The translations under genes were made by a program, and so were the position numbers. Positions 37,252 to 46,600 of a DNA stretch of 64,000 nt are shown piece after piece (the first letter of the stretch is position 1; every line of letters starts with the position of its first letter). Under the pieces are notes generated by a model. The model saw nothing but the letters and a program-made list of their open reading frames with translations, was not told the origin of the DNA and did not search any database. The DNA comes from Phytohabitans rumicis (lineage in GTDB: Bacteria > Actinomycetota > Actinomycetes > Mycobacteriales > Micromonosporaceae): assembly GCF_011764445.1 (NCBI RefSeq), contig NZ_BLPG01000001.1, positions 7,581,001 to 7,645,000 on the forward strand, written 5' to 3'.

Positions 37252-40200
37252 GTGACAGGATCGTCCACCACCCCAGCCGCCACTCCGCCCGCCGCGGTGG
37301 AGGGCTGGTGGGCGGCTGCTCTCGCGCTCGGCGAGCGGCTGGCCGCCGGCGTACCAGAGCTGGCCAGCGCCGATCCTGACGTCGACGCACGGATCGAAGC
37401 CTGGCGGGGCACCTGCGACGGGGCCGGCGCCGGCCAGTTCACGCTGCGGCTGGCCGATGCCGGGATCGACGAGTCCGGGCTGCGGGCGCTGCTCGCCGAG
37501 CCGGCGTCCCACCTGGGCGCGCGAGCTTCGCGACCGTCGTGGGTACGGGTGGTGGAAGGTGCCCTGGGGATCTCGCCGCTGCCGGTGGTCGACGCCGAGG
37601 CGCGCGGGTCGGACGTCTTCGCCGGCGTGGTGCACCCGTTCGTCGAGGAGATCCGCCGGCAGTTGGCGGCCGAGCCGCTGTCTGACCTGGTCGACGCCGC
37701 GACCTTGAATGACGCGTACGCCGCACGGCTCGGCCGGCGGCTGGCCGCCGTCGCCGCGCCTGTCCTGGTCGCCGAGTTGCACGCGGCGAAGGGGCGCGGT
37801 GAGCTGTCCGGTACGGAGGGCGGGGAGCGGTTCGCCGACTTTGTCCGGCAGCTTGCCGCACCGGGCCGGTTGGCGGCCTTGCTGGCCCGGTACCCGGTCC
37901 TCGGCCGCCTGCTCGGGCAGCACGCGCAGCAGGCCGTCGACAGCCGGCGCGAGTTGCTCGCCCGCTTCGTCGCGGACCGGCCGGTGGTCGTGGACGGCCT
38001 GCTCGCCGGGCGTGACCCGGGCCGGCTGGTCGCGGTCCACGACATGGGCGCCGACGCCCACCGCGGCGGCCGGTCGGTGGCGGCCCTGGTCTTCTCCGAC
38101 GGGCGCCGGGTGATCTACAAGCCGCGCGCCGTGGCGGTACACGTCCGGTTTGCCGCGCTCGTCGCCTGGCTCAACGGCGCATTGGCCGGCACCGCCCTGC
38201 GTACGCCCGCGGTGATCGCCCGGGACGGCTACGGCTGGTTGGAGTTCGTCGCGGGCGAGCCGGTCCCCGACCTGGCCGCCGCCGATCGCTTCTACCGCCG
38301 GCAGGGCGCGTTGCTCGCGTTGCTGCACCTGGTGGGGGCCGTCGACATCCACCGGGAGAACCTCGTCGCCGCCGGTGACCAGCCGGTCGTGGTCGACGTG
38401 GAGACGGTCCTGCATCCGATGACGCCCGTGCCGTGGCTGACCAGCGATCCCGCCGCCGACCGGCTCGCGTCGTCCGTTCACCGCACGGGTGTGCTGCCGA
38501 TGATGCTGGTCGGCGACCACGGGCGGGCCGACATGTCCGCGCTCGGCGGCGACGGCGCCGCACCCGCGGGCGTCGCCTTCTGGGACGAGCCCGGCACCGA
38601 CCGCATGCGCCTGGGCCGCCGGAGCACCCCGCTGGCCAGCCGTGGCAACCGCGTACGTCTCGACGGCGTGGAGCGTGACCCGGTCGACCACGAGCCGGAC
38701 CTGCTTGCCGGGTTCCGCGCCGCCTACAACGCGATCATGCGGGATCGCGTGCGGGTGGGCGCGCTGCTGCGCCATTTCGCGGACGTCGAGACGCGCGTCG
38801 TGGTCCGCCCCACCCAGTTGTACCGGACGCTTCTGGACCGGTCGAACCACCCGGCCGTGCTGCGCGACGCGCTCGATCGGGATCGCGTGCTGGACGCCCT
38901 GTGGGCGGTGGCCGCCACGTCGCAACCCGGATCGACCCAGCTGTTCCGGCACGAACTGGCCGAGCTGTGGTCGGGCGACGTGCCGCTGTTCACCACGACT
39001 CCCGCCGAGATAGGCGTACGGACCGCGGACGGCACCCTGGTGGACGGGCTCTTCGAGCGCTCGGGGCTGGCCGGCGCGCTGGGCCAGCTCGACGCGATGA
39101 GCGACGCGGACCGCCGGGACCAGGAGTGGATCATCTCGGCGACGCTGGCCACCCGCCGTCCGCCCGCTGGCCACCGGGGTGGACCCGGCGCCGAGGGCCG
39201 CGCCACGGCGGTGGATCCGGCGCGGTTGCTCGCCGCCGCGCGTGGCATCGCCGACCAACTGGTGGCGTTGGCGGCGCGCCGGCACGGCGAGGTCAACTGG
39301 CTGGGGCTCGAGCTTGTCGAGGAGCGCCAGTGGCTCGCGCTGCCGATGGGCGCCGGGCTGGCCACCGGCTACACCGGCGTCGCGCTCTTCCTGGCCGAGT
39401 TGTGGGCCCTGACCGGCGTGGAGCGGTACGCGTCGGTCGCCCGAGCGGCGGTCCGCCGGGTGCCGCCGCTGCTGGCCGCCCTTTCCGGCAGCGACGAGAC
39501 GGTACGCGCGGTGGGCTGCGGTGGCATGACCGGCTTCGGCGGCATCGCGTACGCGCTGGCCCGGCTCGCCGGCCGGCTCGACGACGCCTCGCTGTGCGAC
39601 GGGACGCGGTCCGCGATCGGCCTCGCCGAGCGGTGCGTCGTCCCGGACGCGCCGTTGGGCGTGTTCACCGGGGTGGCCGGGTGCCTGGCGGCGATGACGG
39701 CGGTGTACGAGGAGCTCGACCTGCCCGAGGCGGCGCACACGGCCCGCCGCTGCGCGACGCTCCTCGCGGAGCGGGTCGACGCGCCCTCCACCTCAACCGG
39801 GTTCGCCGCGGGAGACGCGGGCATCGGCTGGGCGCTGGTGCGCCACGCGAGGTCCGGCGCGGCGGTGCCGGACGCCGCTCACCTCGACGTGCTCGGCTCC
39901 CGCCTGCTGCGCGGCGCCGCGACGACCGGCGACGAGTACGGGTGGTGCGCCGGACAGGCGGGCGTACACGCGGCCCGGCACGCTGCCGGCATCGCCGACG
40001 ATCCCGCGGTGCTGGACGGCTACGCCACCCGGCCGGTGCTCCGCGACCTGAGCCTTTGTCACGGGGAGCTCGGCATCCTCGAAGCACTCGCGGTCCGGCG
40101 GGAGAGCCGGGCGGCGTGGATCATCCGCCGCCGGGCGGGCCAGGTCTGCGACGTGATCTCCCGCGCCGGCGCGGGATGCGGGACGCCCGGCGGCGTCCCG

Positions 40201-40332
40201 ACGCCTGGCCTGCTCAACGGTTTGGCCGGCATCGGGTACGGGCTGCTCCGCGCCGGTTTTGCGGAGCAGGTGCCGTCCGTGCTCCTTTTCGGGACCGTCC
40301 AGGTAGGAATCGGCAAAAGAAGCAGTCAATGA
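37252..40332 (+). CDS. lanM: Type II lanthipeptide synthetase LanM
   Basis: 1026 residues from GTG 37252, a normal LanM length. The N-terminal two thirds are the dehydratase domain, with kinase-like residues known from CylM: the Lys in VIYKPR, then VDIHRENLV and VVDVETVL. The C-terminal third is a LanC-like cyclase with its zinc ligands: Cys in WCAGQAG (39946) and Cys-His in LCHGELG (40057-40062). By family, it phosphorylates Ser/Thr, eliminates phosphate to Dha/Dhb, and adds Cys thiols to make (methyl)lanthionines. A candidate precursor begins 26 bp downstream. No LanT transporter or protease is seen near it. Confidence 0.93.
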   Translation: MTGSSTTPAATPPAAVEGWWAAALALGERLAAGVPELASADPDVDARIEAWRGTCDGAGAGQFTLRLADAGIDESGLRALLAEPASHLGARASRPSWVRVVEGALGISPLPVVDAEARGSDVFAGVVHPFVEEIRRQLAAEPLSDLVDAATLNDAYAARLGRRLAAVAAPVLVAELHAAKGRGELSGTEGGERFADFVRQLAAPGRLAALLARYPVLGRLLGQHAQQAVDSRRELLARFVADRPVVVDGLLAGRDPGRLVAVHDMGADAHRGGRSVAALVFSDGRRVIYKPRAVAVHVRFAALVAWLNGALAGTALRTPAVIARDGYGWLEFVAGEPVPDLAAADRFYRRQGALLALLHLVGAVDIHRENLVAAGDQPVVVDVETVLHPMTPVPWLTSDPAADRLASSVHRTGVLPMMLVGDHGRADMSALGGDGAAPAGVAFWDEPGTDRMRLGRRSTPLASRGNRVRLDGVERDPVDHEPDLLAGFRAAYNAIMRDRVRVGALLRHFADVETRVVVRPTQLYRTLLDRSNHPAVLRDALDRDRVLDALWAVAATSQPGSTQLFRHELAELWSGDVPLFTTTPAEIGVRTADGTLVDGLFERSGLAGALGQLDAMSDADRRDQEWIISATLATRRPPAGHRGGPGAEGRATAVDPARLLAAARGIADQLVALAARRHGEVNWLGLELVEERQWLALPMGAGLATGYTGVALFLAELWALTGVERYASVARAAVRRVPPLLAALSGSDETVRAVGCGGMTGFGGIAYALARLAGRLDDASLCDGTRSAIGLAERCVVPDAPLGVFTGVAGCLAAMTAVYEELDLPEAAHTARRCATLLAERVDAPSTSTGFAAGDAGIGWALVRHARSGAAVPDAAHLDVLGSRLLRGAATTGDEYGWCAGQAGVHAARHAAGIADDPAVLDGYATRPVLRDLSLCHGELGILEALAVRRESRAAWIIRRRAGQVCDVISRAGAGCGTPGGVPTPGLLNGLAGIGYGLLRAGFAEQVPSVLLFGTVQVGIGKRSSQ

Positions 40333-40357
40333 GGAAATGCTCGGAAGGGGAAATCTG

Positions 40358-40618
40358 ATGTCCAGCGCTAATTTCTCGGAAGATCCTCACGTGACGGACG
40401 AGTCGGGCGATCCGGCAGGGCCTGCACCGTCCGGCCGGACACTGGCGATCCGCGCGTTCGCCTTCGGAGCCGGCGTCGCCGCCCTGCTCGGGGTGGCTGC
40501 GGCGACCGGACCCGCCTACTCCGCCTCGCCCGCCGGGGAGGTCGTACAGGTCATCCCGTCCCCTTCCTGGAATTCGACCTGCTGCTCGAACGAGTCTCCG
40601 CCGCCCCCCACCGAATGA
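40358..40618 (+). CDS. Candidate lanthipeptide precursor (LanA) with signal-peptide-like leader
   Basis: 86 residues from ATG 40358, with GGAAGGGG upstream; it starts 26 bp after lanM. The N-terminal ~28 residues are acidic and polar. A hydrophobic helix follows (AFAFGAGVAALLGVAAATGP) and then AYSA, which resembles a signal peptidase site. The C-terminal end, SWNSTCCSNESPPPPTE, has two adjacent Cys with several Ser/Thr nearby, so two thioether rings are possible. There is no double-glycine site. Position and composition support a LanM substrate. A membrane-type leader is unusual for this class, so it could instead be a secreted peptide unrelated to LanM. Confidence 0.6.
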   Translation: MSSANFSEDPHVTDESGDPAGPAPSGRTLAIRAFAFGAGVAALLGVAAATGPAYSASPAGEVVQVIPSPSWNSTCCSNESPPPPTE

Positions 40619-40688
40619 AGCGGCAGCATCGCCGGCGGAACCCCTGCGCGTCTATCCCGAGGTGGGCCGTCTCATTAGGATCCGAAAC

Positions 40689-43604
40689 GTGTACGCCCGC
40701 GCGGCGGCTGTAGTAGGCCGCGATGTCCAGTTAGGCGTCATCGATCGCGCGGTGGAGGACGCCCACTCCGGCCGGGGCGGCACGCTCTTCATCACCGGAG
40801 ATGCGGGGATCGGCAAGTCGCGCCTGGCCGACGTGGCCGTCGAGCGGGGGCTCTCGGCGGACATGTGCGTGTTGCGGGGGCGGGGCAGCGCGATCGGGCC
40901 GATCCTTCCCTTTCGGTGCCTTACCGAGCTGCTGCTGTCGTTGCGCCACTCGGGGCACCGCGTCAACGTCGCCGAGCTGGGGCCGTACCGGCCGATCCTG
41001 TCCCGCCTCGTGCCGGACTGGGACGAGGCCGGCGGCGGCGGCGCGGCGGCGGGCGGGGCCGGTGACTCTCTTGTGATCATCGCGGAGGCGGTGCTGCGGC
41101 TCACCGGCCTCGTCGCCCGAGACGGCGGCTGCGTGCTCGTCCTCGACGATCTGCACGAGGCGGACGCGGAGAGCCTGGCGGTATTCGAGTACCTCATCCA
41201 CAACCTCGGGCGGCAGGCCACCCTGCTCGTCGCGGCCTTCCGCCCGGACTCCGGCGCCGCGCCGGCGCTGGCCCGCTCGTCGGTGCAGCGCCGGCTCGCG
41301 GCGCAGGTCCGGCTGGGCCCACTGGACCGTGCCGCGGTGCGCGATCTCGCCGCGAGCTGCCTGGAGACGCCACCGGCCGACGTGCCGGAGGCCGTCGTGG
41401 ATCTGCTCTGGGCGGGCAGCGGGGGTAACCCGCTGCACGCCGAAGAGCTGCTCAACGATCTCTGCGACGGCGAGGTGCTGCGGCATACGGAGCGGGGCTG
41501 GGTGGTGGGCGGCCCGGTGCCGGTCGCGCTGCCGATGACCGTCGCACCGAGCCTCACCCACCGGCTCGAGCAGCTCTCCGAGCAGGCTCGTGAGGTGCTC
41601 TTGACGGCGGCGGTCCTGGGGCACCGCTTCCCGCTGGCCGTGGTGCAGGCCGTGACCGGGCTGGACGACCGGGACCTGTTCGGACACTTCTCCGGCGGCA
41701 GCCCGGCGGCGCACCTGGTGACCCCGGACGAGCAAAACCCTGACTGGTACGCGTTCCACCACCCGCTGCTGGCGGAGTCGCTGTTGGCCCTGCTCCCGGC
41801 CGGGCGGCGGGCCCGGCTGGCGGAACGTGCCGCCGACGCGATCGAGCAGCTGCATCCGGGGCTGCCCGGCGAGTGGTGCCAGCAGGCGGCCACGTTGCGG
41901 CTCACCGCCGGCGACCGGGTCGCCGCCGGCCTGCTCTTCACCGAGGCGGGGCGGCGGGCACTGACCCAGGGGGCCGCCCGCTCGGCGGTCACACTGCTCG
42001 AACGTGCCCAGGAGACGCTGGCCGCCGAGGGCGACGTCGAGGCGCGGGCGGACGCCCAGGAGGCGTTGCTCTTCGCGTACGTGGAGGTCGGTCAGATCAA
42101 GCAGGCGCTGGCGTCGGTGGAGGTGCTCGACCGGCTCGGCGGCGGCCTCGACCCGGGGCGGCGGTCGGCCTGGCACACCCGGCTGGCCTGGGCGGCGATG
42201 CTCTACGGCAGCATCGACGACGCCCTCGCCCACGTGCGGGCCGCGCGGGCGCTGCTCGGCTCGGACCCCGACCCCGCGGCCGGCGCACGGATCGACGCGG
42301 TCGAGGCGCACCTGATGCTTGACCAGCCGGGCGAGGGGCACGTCGCCGCCGAGGCGCTGGCCCGCCGGGCGGTGAGGGTGGCCGAGGCGATCCCCCTCCC
42401 CGACGTCGCCTGCCAGGTCTGGCAACTGCTGGGTGCGGTCACGCGCATCCGCGACCCGGCCGAAGGCACCGCCTGCCTGGAGCGGGCCCGCACCATCGCC
42501 GTGCAACACGGGCTGCCGATCGCCGAGGCGCACGTGCTCATCCGGCTCGGCAACGACAACGCGCTGCATGGCGGCACGATCGATCGGCTGATACAGGCCC
42601 GGGACGCCGCGCGCCGACTCGGTGCGGTGACCGTCGGATACCAGGCCGAGTCGAGCATCGCGACACACCTGGTGCTCATGGGACGGTACGCCGAGGCGGA
42701 GGAGGTCATCGACCGCTGCCTGCCCGACACGGGGCGCCTGACGCTCCTGGAGACCACGCAGTACCTGTTGCTCGCGAAGGCGATGCTCGCCGCCCACCAG
42801 GGCCAGCGGCGTGCGATGGATGGGGCGCTCGCCGAGTTCCGGGTGGCGGGCGGCGACCTGCCGCTGCACGTGCCGCGGGTGCACGGGCTGGTCCGCGCGT
42901 TCTGCGCCCTGGCCGAGGAAGACCGGCCCCAGGCGAGGGCGGAGCTCGATCGCGCGCTGGCGGCCGAGGCGCAGAGCCCGACTATCTTTCCGCTCAGCGG
43001 CCGGTATGGTCTCGACCCCCTGTTGCGGGCCCTCGCCGGTGACCTGGACGAGCGGGAGCTCCAGGAGCTCACCAGCACGCCGGCCAGCCGGCTGCGCTGG
43101 GACCGCCAGTTCTCGCTGCTGGCCGGGGCCGTGCTCGCCGGGCGAGCCGGCCGCGCGACGGCCGCGGCAGCACTGGTGTCCGACGTGGACAAGCTGGGCG
43201 AACCCTACGAGATGGGCCGTCACCTGGGGCTGCGACTCGTCGCCGAGGCGGCGCTCGACGATGGCTGGGGCACGCCGGTGCCCTGGCTGCGGGCCGCGGA
43301 GGAGTACTTCCACGGCGCCGGCTTCACCCCGGCGGCGAGCGCCTGCCGCGCGCTGCTGCGCCGGGCCGGCGCCCCGGTCGGCCAGCGACGCCGTGGCGTC
43401 GAAGAGATCCCGGCGCAGCTGCGCTCGGCCGGTGTGACCGTGCGCGAGTTCGAGATCCTGCGGCTGCTGCGCGAGCGACTCGGCAACCGGGAGATCGCCG
43501 AGCGCCTGCACCTGTCGCCGCGGACCGTCGAGAAGCACGTGGCGAGCCTCCTGGTGAAGACGGGCAGGACGAGCCGGCTGGGTCTCAGCCAGCTCGAAAC
43601 CTGA
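40689..43604 (+). CDS. LAL-type LuxR-family transcriptional regulator with AAA ATPase domain
   Basis: 971 residues from GTG 40689, preceded by AGGA; GTG 40662 is an alternative. N-terminal AAA_16 ATPase: Walker A FITGDAGIGKSRL, Walker B CVLVLDDLHEADAES. A long TPR-like helical middle follows. The C-terminal LuxR HTH reads VTVREFEILRLLRERLGNRE then IAERLHLSPRTVEKHVASLL. LAL proteins are pathway-specific activators of antibiotic clusters. It lies between the lanthipeptide genes and the NRPS genes, with only 8 bp to the convergent NRPS end, and could control either or both. Confidence 0.9.
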   Translation: MYARAAAVVGRDVQLGVIDRAVEDAHSGRGGTLFITGDAGIGKSRLADVAVERGLSADMCVLRGRGSAIGPILPFRCLTELLLSLRHSGHRVNVAELGPYRPILSRLVPDWDEAGGGGAAAGGAGDSLVIIAEAVLRLTGLVARDGGCVLVLDDLHEADAESLAVFEYLIHNLGRQATLLVAAFRPDSGAAPALARSSVQRRLAAQVRLGPLDRAAVRDLAASCLETPPADVPEAVVDLLWAGSGGNPLHAEELLNDLCDGEVLRHTERGWVVGGPVPVALPMTVAPSLTHRLEQLSEQAREVLLTAAVLGHRFPLAVVQAVTGLDDRDLFGHFSGGSPAAHLVTPDEQNPDWYAFHHPLLAESLLALLPAGRRARLAERAADAIEQLHPGLPGEWCQQAATLRLTAGDRVAAGLLFTEAGRRALTQGAARSAVTLLERAQETLAAEGDVEARADAQEALLFAYVEVGQIKQALASVEVLDRLGGGLDPGRRSAWHTRLAWAAMLYGSIDDALAHVRAARALLGSDPDPAAGARIDAVEAHLMLDQPGEGHVAAEALARRAVRVAEAIPLPDVACQVWQLLGAVTRIRDPAEGTACLERARTIAVQHGLPIAEAHVLIRLGNDNALHGGTIDRLIQARDAARRLGAVTVGYQAESSIATHLVLMGRYAEAEEVIDRCLPDTGRLTLLETTQYLLLAKAMLAAHQGQRRAMDGALAEFRVAGGDLPLHVPRVHGLVRAFCALAEEDRPQARAELDRALAAEAQSPTIFPLSGRYGLDPLLRALAGDLDERELQELTSTPASRLRWDRQFSLLAGAVLAGRAGRATAAAALVSDVDKLGEPYEMGRHLGLRLVAEAALDDGWGTPVPWLRAAEEYFHGAGFTPAASACRALLRRAGAPVGQRRRGVEEIPAQLRSAGVTVREFEILRLLRERLGNREIAERLHLSPRTVEKHVASLLVKTGRTSRLGLSQLET

Positions 43605-43612
43605 CTGCCTGA

Positions 43613-46600
43613 TCACTCGTCGTTCCGCGTGTCCGGGACGGTCTTCGTCAGCAGGGCATCCAGCTCCGCGTCGGAGAGCGCGGCGACGTCGGCCTCGACC
43701 GCGTCCGTGACCGCTTCGGCCAGCTGGGCGACCGTCCTGGACTCGAACAGTTGGCGCAGCGGGAACTCGACCGCGAAGGCCCGGCGCAGGCGGGCGAGGA
43801 CCCGGGTGGCGAGCAGGGAGTGCCCGCCGACGGCGAAGAAGTCGTCGTCCACGCTGACCTCGCTCAGTCCGAGCACCTCCCGCCAGATGTCCGCGACTAT
43901 CTCTTCGGCCGCCGTCTCCGGCGCCCGCAGCGCCCTTCCCGTGCCGGGTCGGGGCGCCGGCAGCGCCTTGCGGTCGACCTTCTGGCTCGACGTCTTCGGC
44001 AGATCCGCCAGGAAGGTCCACCACGACGGGATCATGTTCTCCGGCAGCAGGCCCCGCAGGTGTTCGCGGAGTTCGACCGGGTTCGGCCCCGGTCCCTCGC
44101 GGAGCACCAGGTAGGCGGCGAGTCCCTTGTCGCCCGGCGTCACCTCGGCCGCGACGACGGCCACGGCCTGGACCGAGGGGTGCCGGGCCAGCGCGGCCTC
44201 GATCTCGCCGATCTCCATGCGCAGACCGCGGATCTTGACCTGCTGGTCGATCCGGCCGAGGAACTCGACCGCACCGTCCGGGCGGTACCGCACCAGGTCG
44301 CCGGTGCGGTAGAGGCGCGCGCCCGGTTCCTCGGACAGCGGATCGGGCACGAACTGCCGCGCGGTCAGCTCCGGCCGGCCGTGGTATCCGCGGGCGAGCC
44401 GCACGCCACCCAGGCACAGCTCGCCCGGTACGCCGATCGGGACCGGCCGTAGGTCGGGATCGAGCACGTACGCCCTGGTGCCGGCCACGGGTCGGCCGAT
44501 CGGCAGCACCGCGGTGGCGGGCTCGGACCGTTCCGGCGACGAGGCGTCCACCGGGTGCAGGAAGCAGGTGACGGTCGCCTCGGTCGGACCGTAGTTGCAC
44601 AGGAACCGGCCGGGCAGCCCGGTCGCCGCCCACCGCTGCGCGTCCGAGGCGGTGACCACGTCGCTGCCGACGTTCATGAGCGCGAGCCGGTCCAGCCCGC
44701 TCACGTCGTACTCGAGCATCTCCCGGTAGTACGCCGGCGTGATCTCCATGATCGTGACCTGGTGCTCGGCGAGCCGTGCGGGCAGGTCGGCCGGCGCCCA
44801 GAAGACCGGGTCGCCGACCACGATCGTCGCGCCGGCCAGCAGCGTGGCCGCGATCTGGTCCATCGCCACGTCGAAGGTGAGCGCCGACAGCAGCACCACC
44901 CGGTCGCGCGGCGTGATGCGGTAGGCGTCGGCGATGACCCGGCAGTGGTGGGCGTACGACCGATGCTCGATCATCACCGCCTTCGGCCGTCCGGTGGAGC
45001 CGGACGTGTAGATGAGATAGGCGAGGTTGCGCGGATCCGTGACGGTCGGTAGGTCGACGCCCGCTTCGTCGCCGGCGCCGGCCTCGTCGTCGACGGCGAC
45101 GACCGTGTACGGGCCGTCGAAGGTCGCGGCGAACTCGCCGGTGGTGACCACCACCCGGGCGCCGGAGTCGGCGATCATGTAGTCGCGGCGCTCCGCCGGC
45201 TGGGTAGGGTCCACGGGCGTGTACACGCCGCCGGCCTTGAGCACCCCGAGCAGGACGACGACCGCGTCGAGGCTGCGTTCCAGGCACACCGCGACCGTCG
45301 TCTCCGCGGCCACGCCGAGCCGGCGAAGGCGGCGGGCGAACCGGTTGACGCGCTCGTCGAGCTGCGCGTATGTCACCTGCTCGGTGCCGAACACCGCGGC
45401 GAGCGCCTCCGGTGTGCGCCGCACCTGGGCCTCGAAGAGCTGTGGCACGCACAGGTGGTGCTCGGCGGCGGGGTCGAGCCGGTCGATGACGTCGGCGCCG
45501 GACCGCGGCCACTCCCGCAGCAGCCGGTGCCGCTCGTCGCCGGCCAGTAGTTCCAGCTCGCCCAGGCGGCTGCGCGGCTCGGCGACGATGCTGTCCAGGA
45601 GCCGCAGGTACTGCCCGGCCAGCCGTTCGACGGTGCTCCGGTCGAACAGTTCGGTGGCGTACTCGAAGACGCAGCGCAACCGGCCGCCGGCCCGCTGCTG
45701 GACGGTCAAGGTCAGGTCGAACTTCGACACCAGCGGGCCCGATCGGATCGGCTCGATGGCGGCTCCGCCGAGCGTGGCCGGGAACCGGTCCAGATGCTGT
45801 ACGTCGAACATGACCTGGAACAGCGGGTTGCGGGACAGGTCCCGCTCCGGCTGGACCGCGTCGACAACATGCTCGAACGGGACGTCCTGGTGCGCGAAGG
45901 CGTCCAGGGTCACCGCCCGCACCTGCTCCAGCAGGTCGACGAAGCGGGGGTCGCCCGCCAGGTCACACTGGATGACCAGGGTGTTGGTGAACAGGCCCAG
46001 CAGATCCTCGGTCTCCGGCCGGGTCCGGCCGGCCACCGGCGTCCCGATGGCGACGTCGCTCCGGCGCGCGTAGCGGGCCAGCAGCACCTGGAAGGCGGCC
46101 AGCAGCACCATGAACGGTGTGGCGGCGCGGTCGCCGGCGAGGGAGAGGACGGAGCGGGCGAGCGACTCGGGCACGTCCAACGCCAGCAGGGCGCCGCTCG
46201 GGTCGCGCTGTGCTCCCCGCGACCGGTCGGTCAGCAGCTCCAGCGGCGCGAGCCCGGCCAGCCGATCCCGCCAGTACGCCAACTGTCCACTGTGGTCGGC
46301 CTGCTCCCGTTGCCAGGCCGCGAAGTCCGCGTACTGCAGGGCCGGGCCGGCCCACGGGGCGGCGTCGGCGACGTAGGCCGCGTCGAGGTCGGCCAGGAAG
46401 ATGCCCATGGACCAGGCGTCGAACGCGACGTGGTGCAGCGCCATGAGGAGCAGGTGGTGGTCGGGTCCGAGCCGGACGAGCGTGACCCGCAGGGGATGCT
46501 CCGCGGCGAGGTCGAAGGGCCGGCCGGAGGCGCGGTCGAGCAGCTCCAGGCCGGCCGTCTCGGCGTCCGGCCGCCCGGTCAGGTCGACCTGCTCGAACGC

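Noticed and set aside
40731-45512. Long minus-strand open frame of 1593 codons across the LuxR regulator and NRPS1
   Set aside because: It is antisense to, or out of frame with, genes having clear domains; low-complexity Arg/Gly/Ala composition shows a high-GC shadow frame.
46360-46470. Second condensation domain of NRPS1 considered inactive because the motif is HHVAFDAW
   Set aside because: Catalytic His and Asp are present; Ala for the final Gly is a mild change and not evidence of inactivity.
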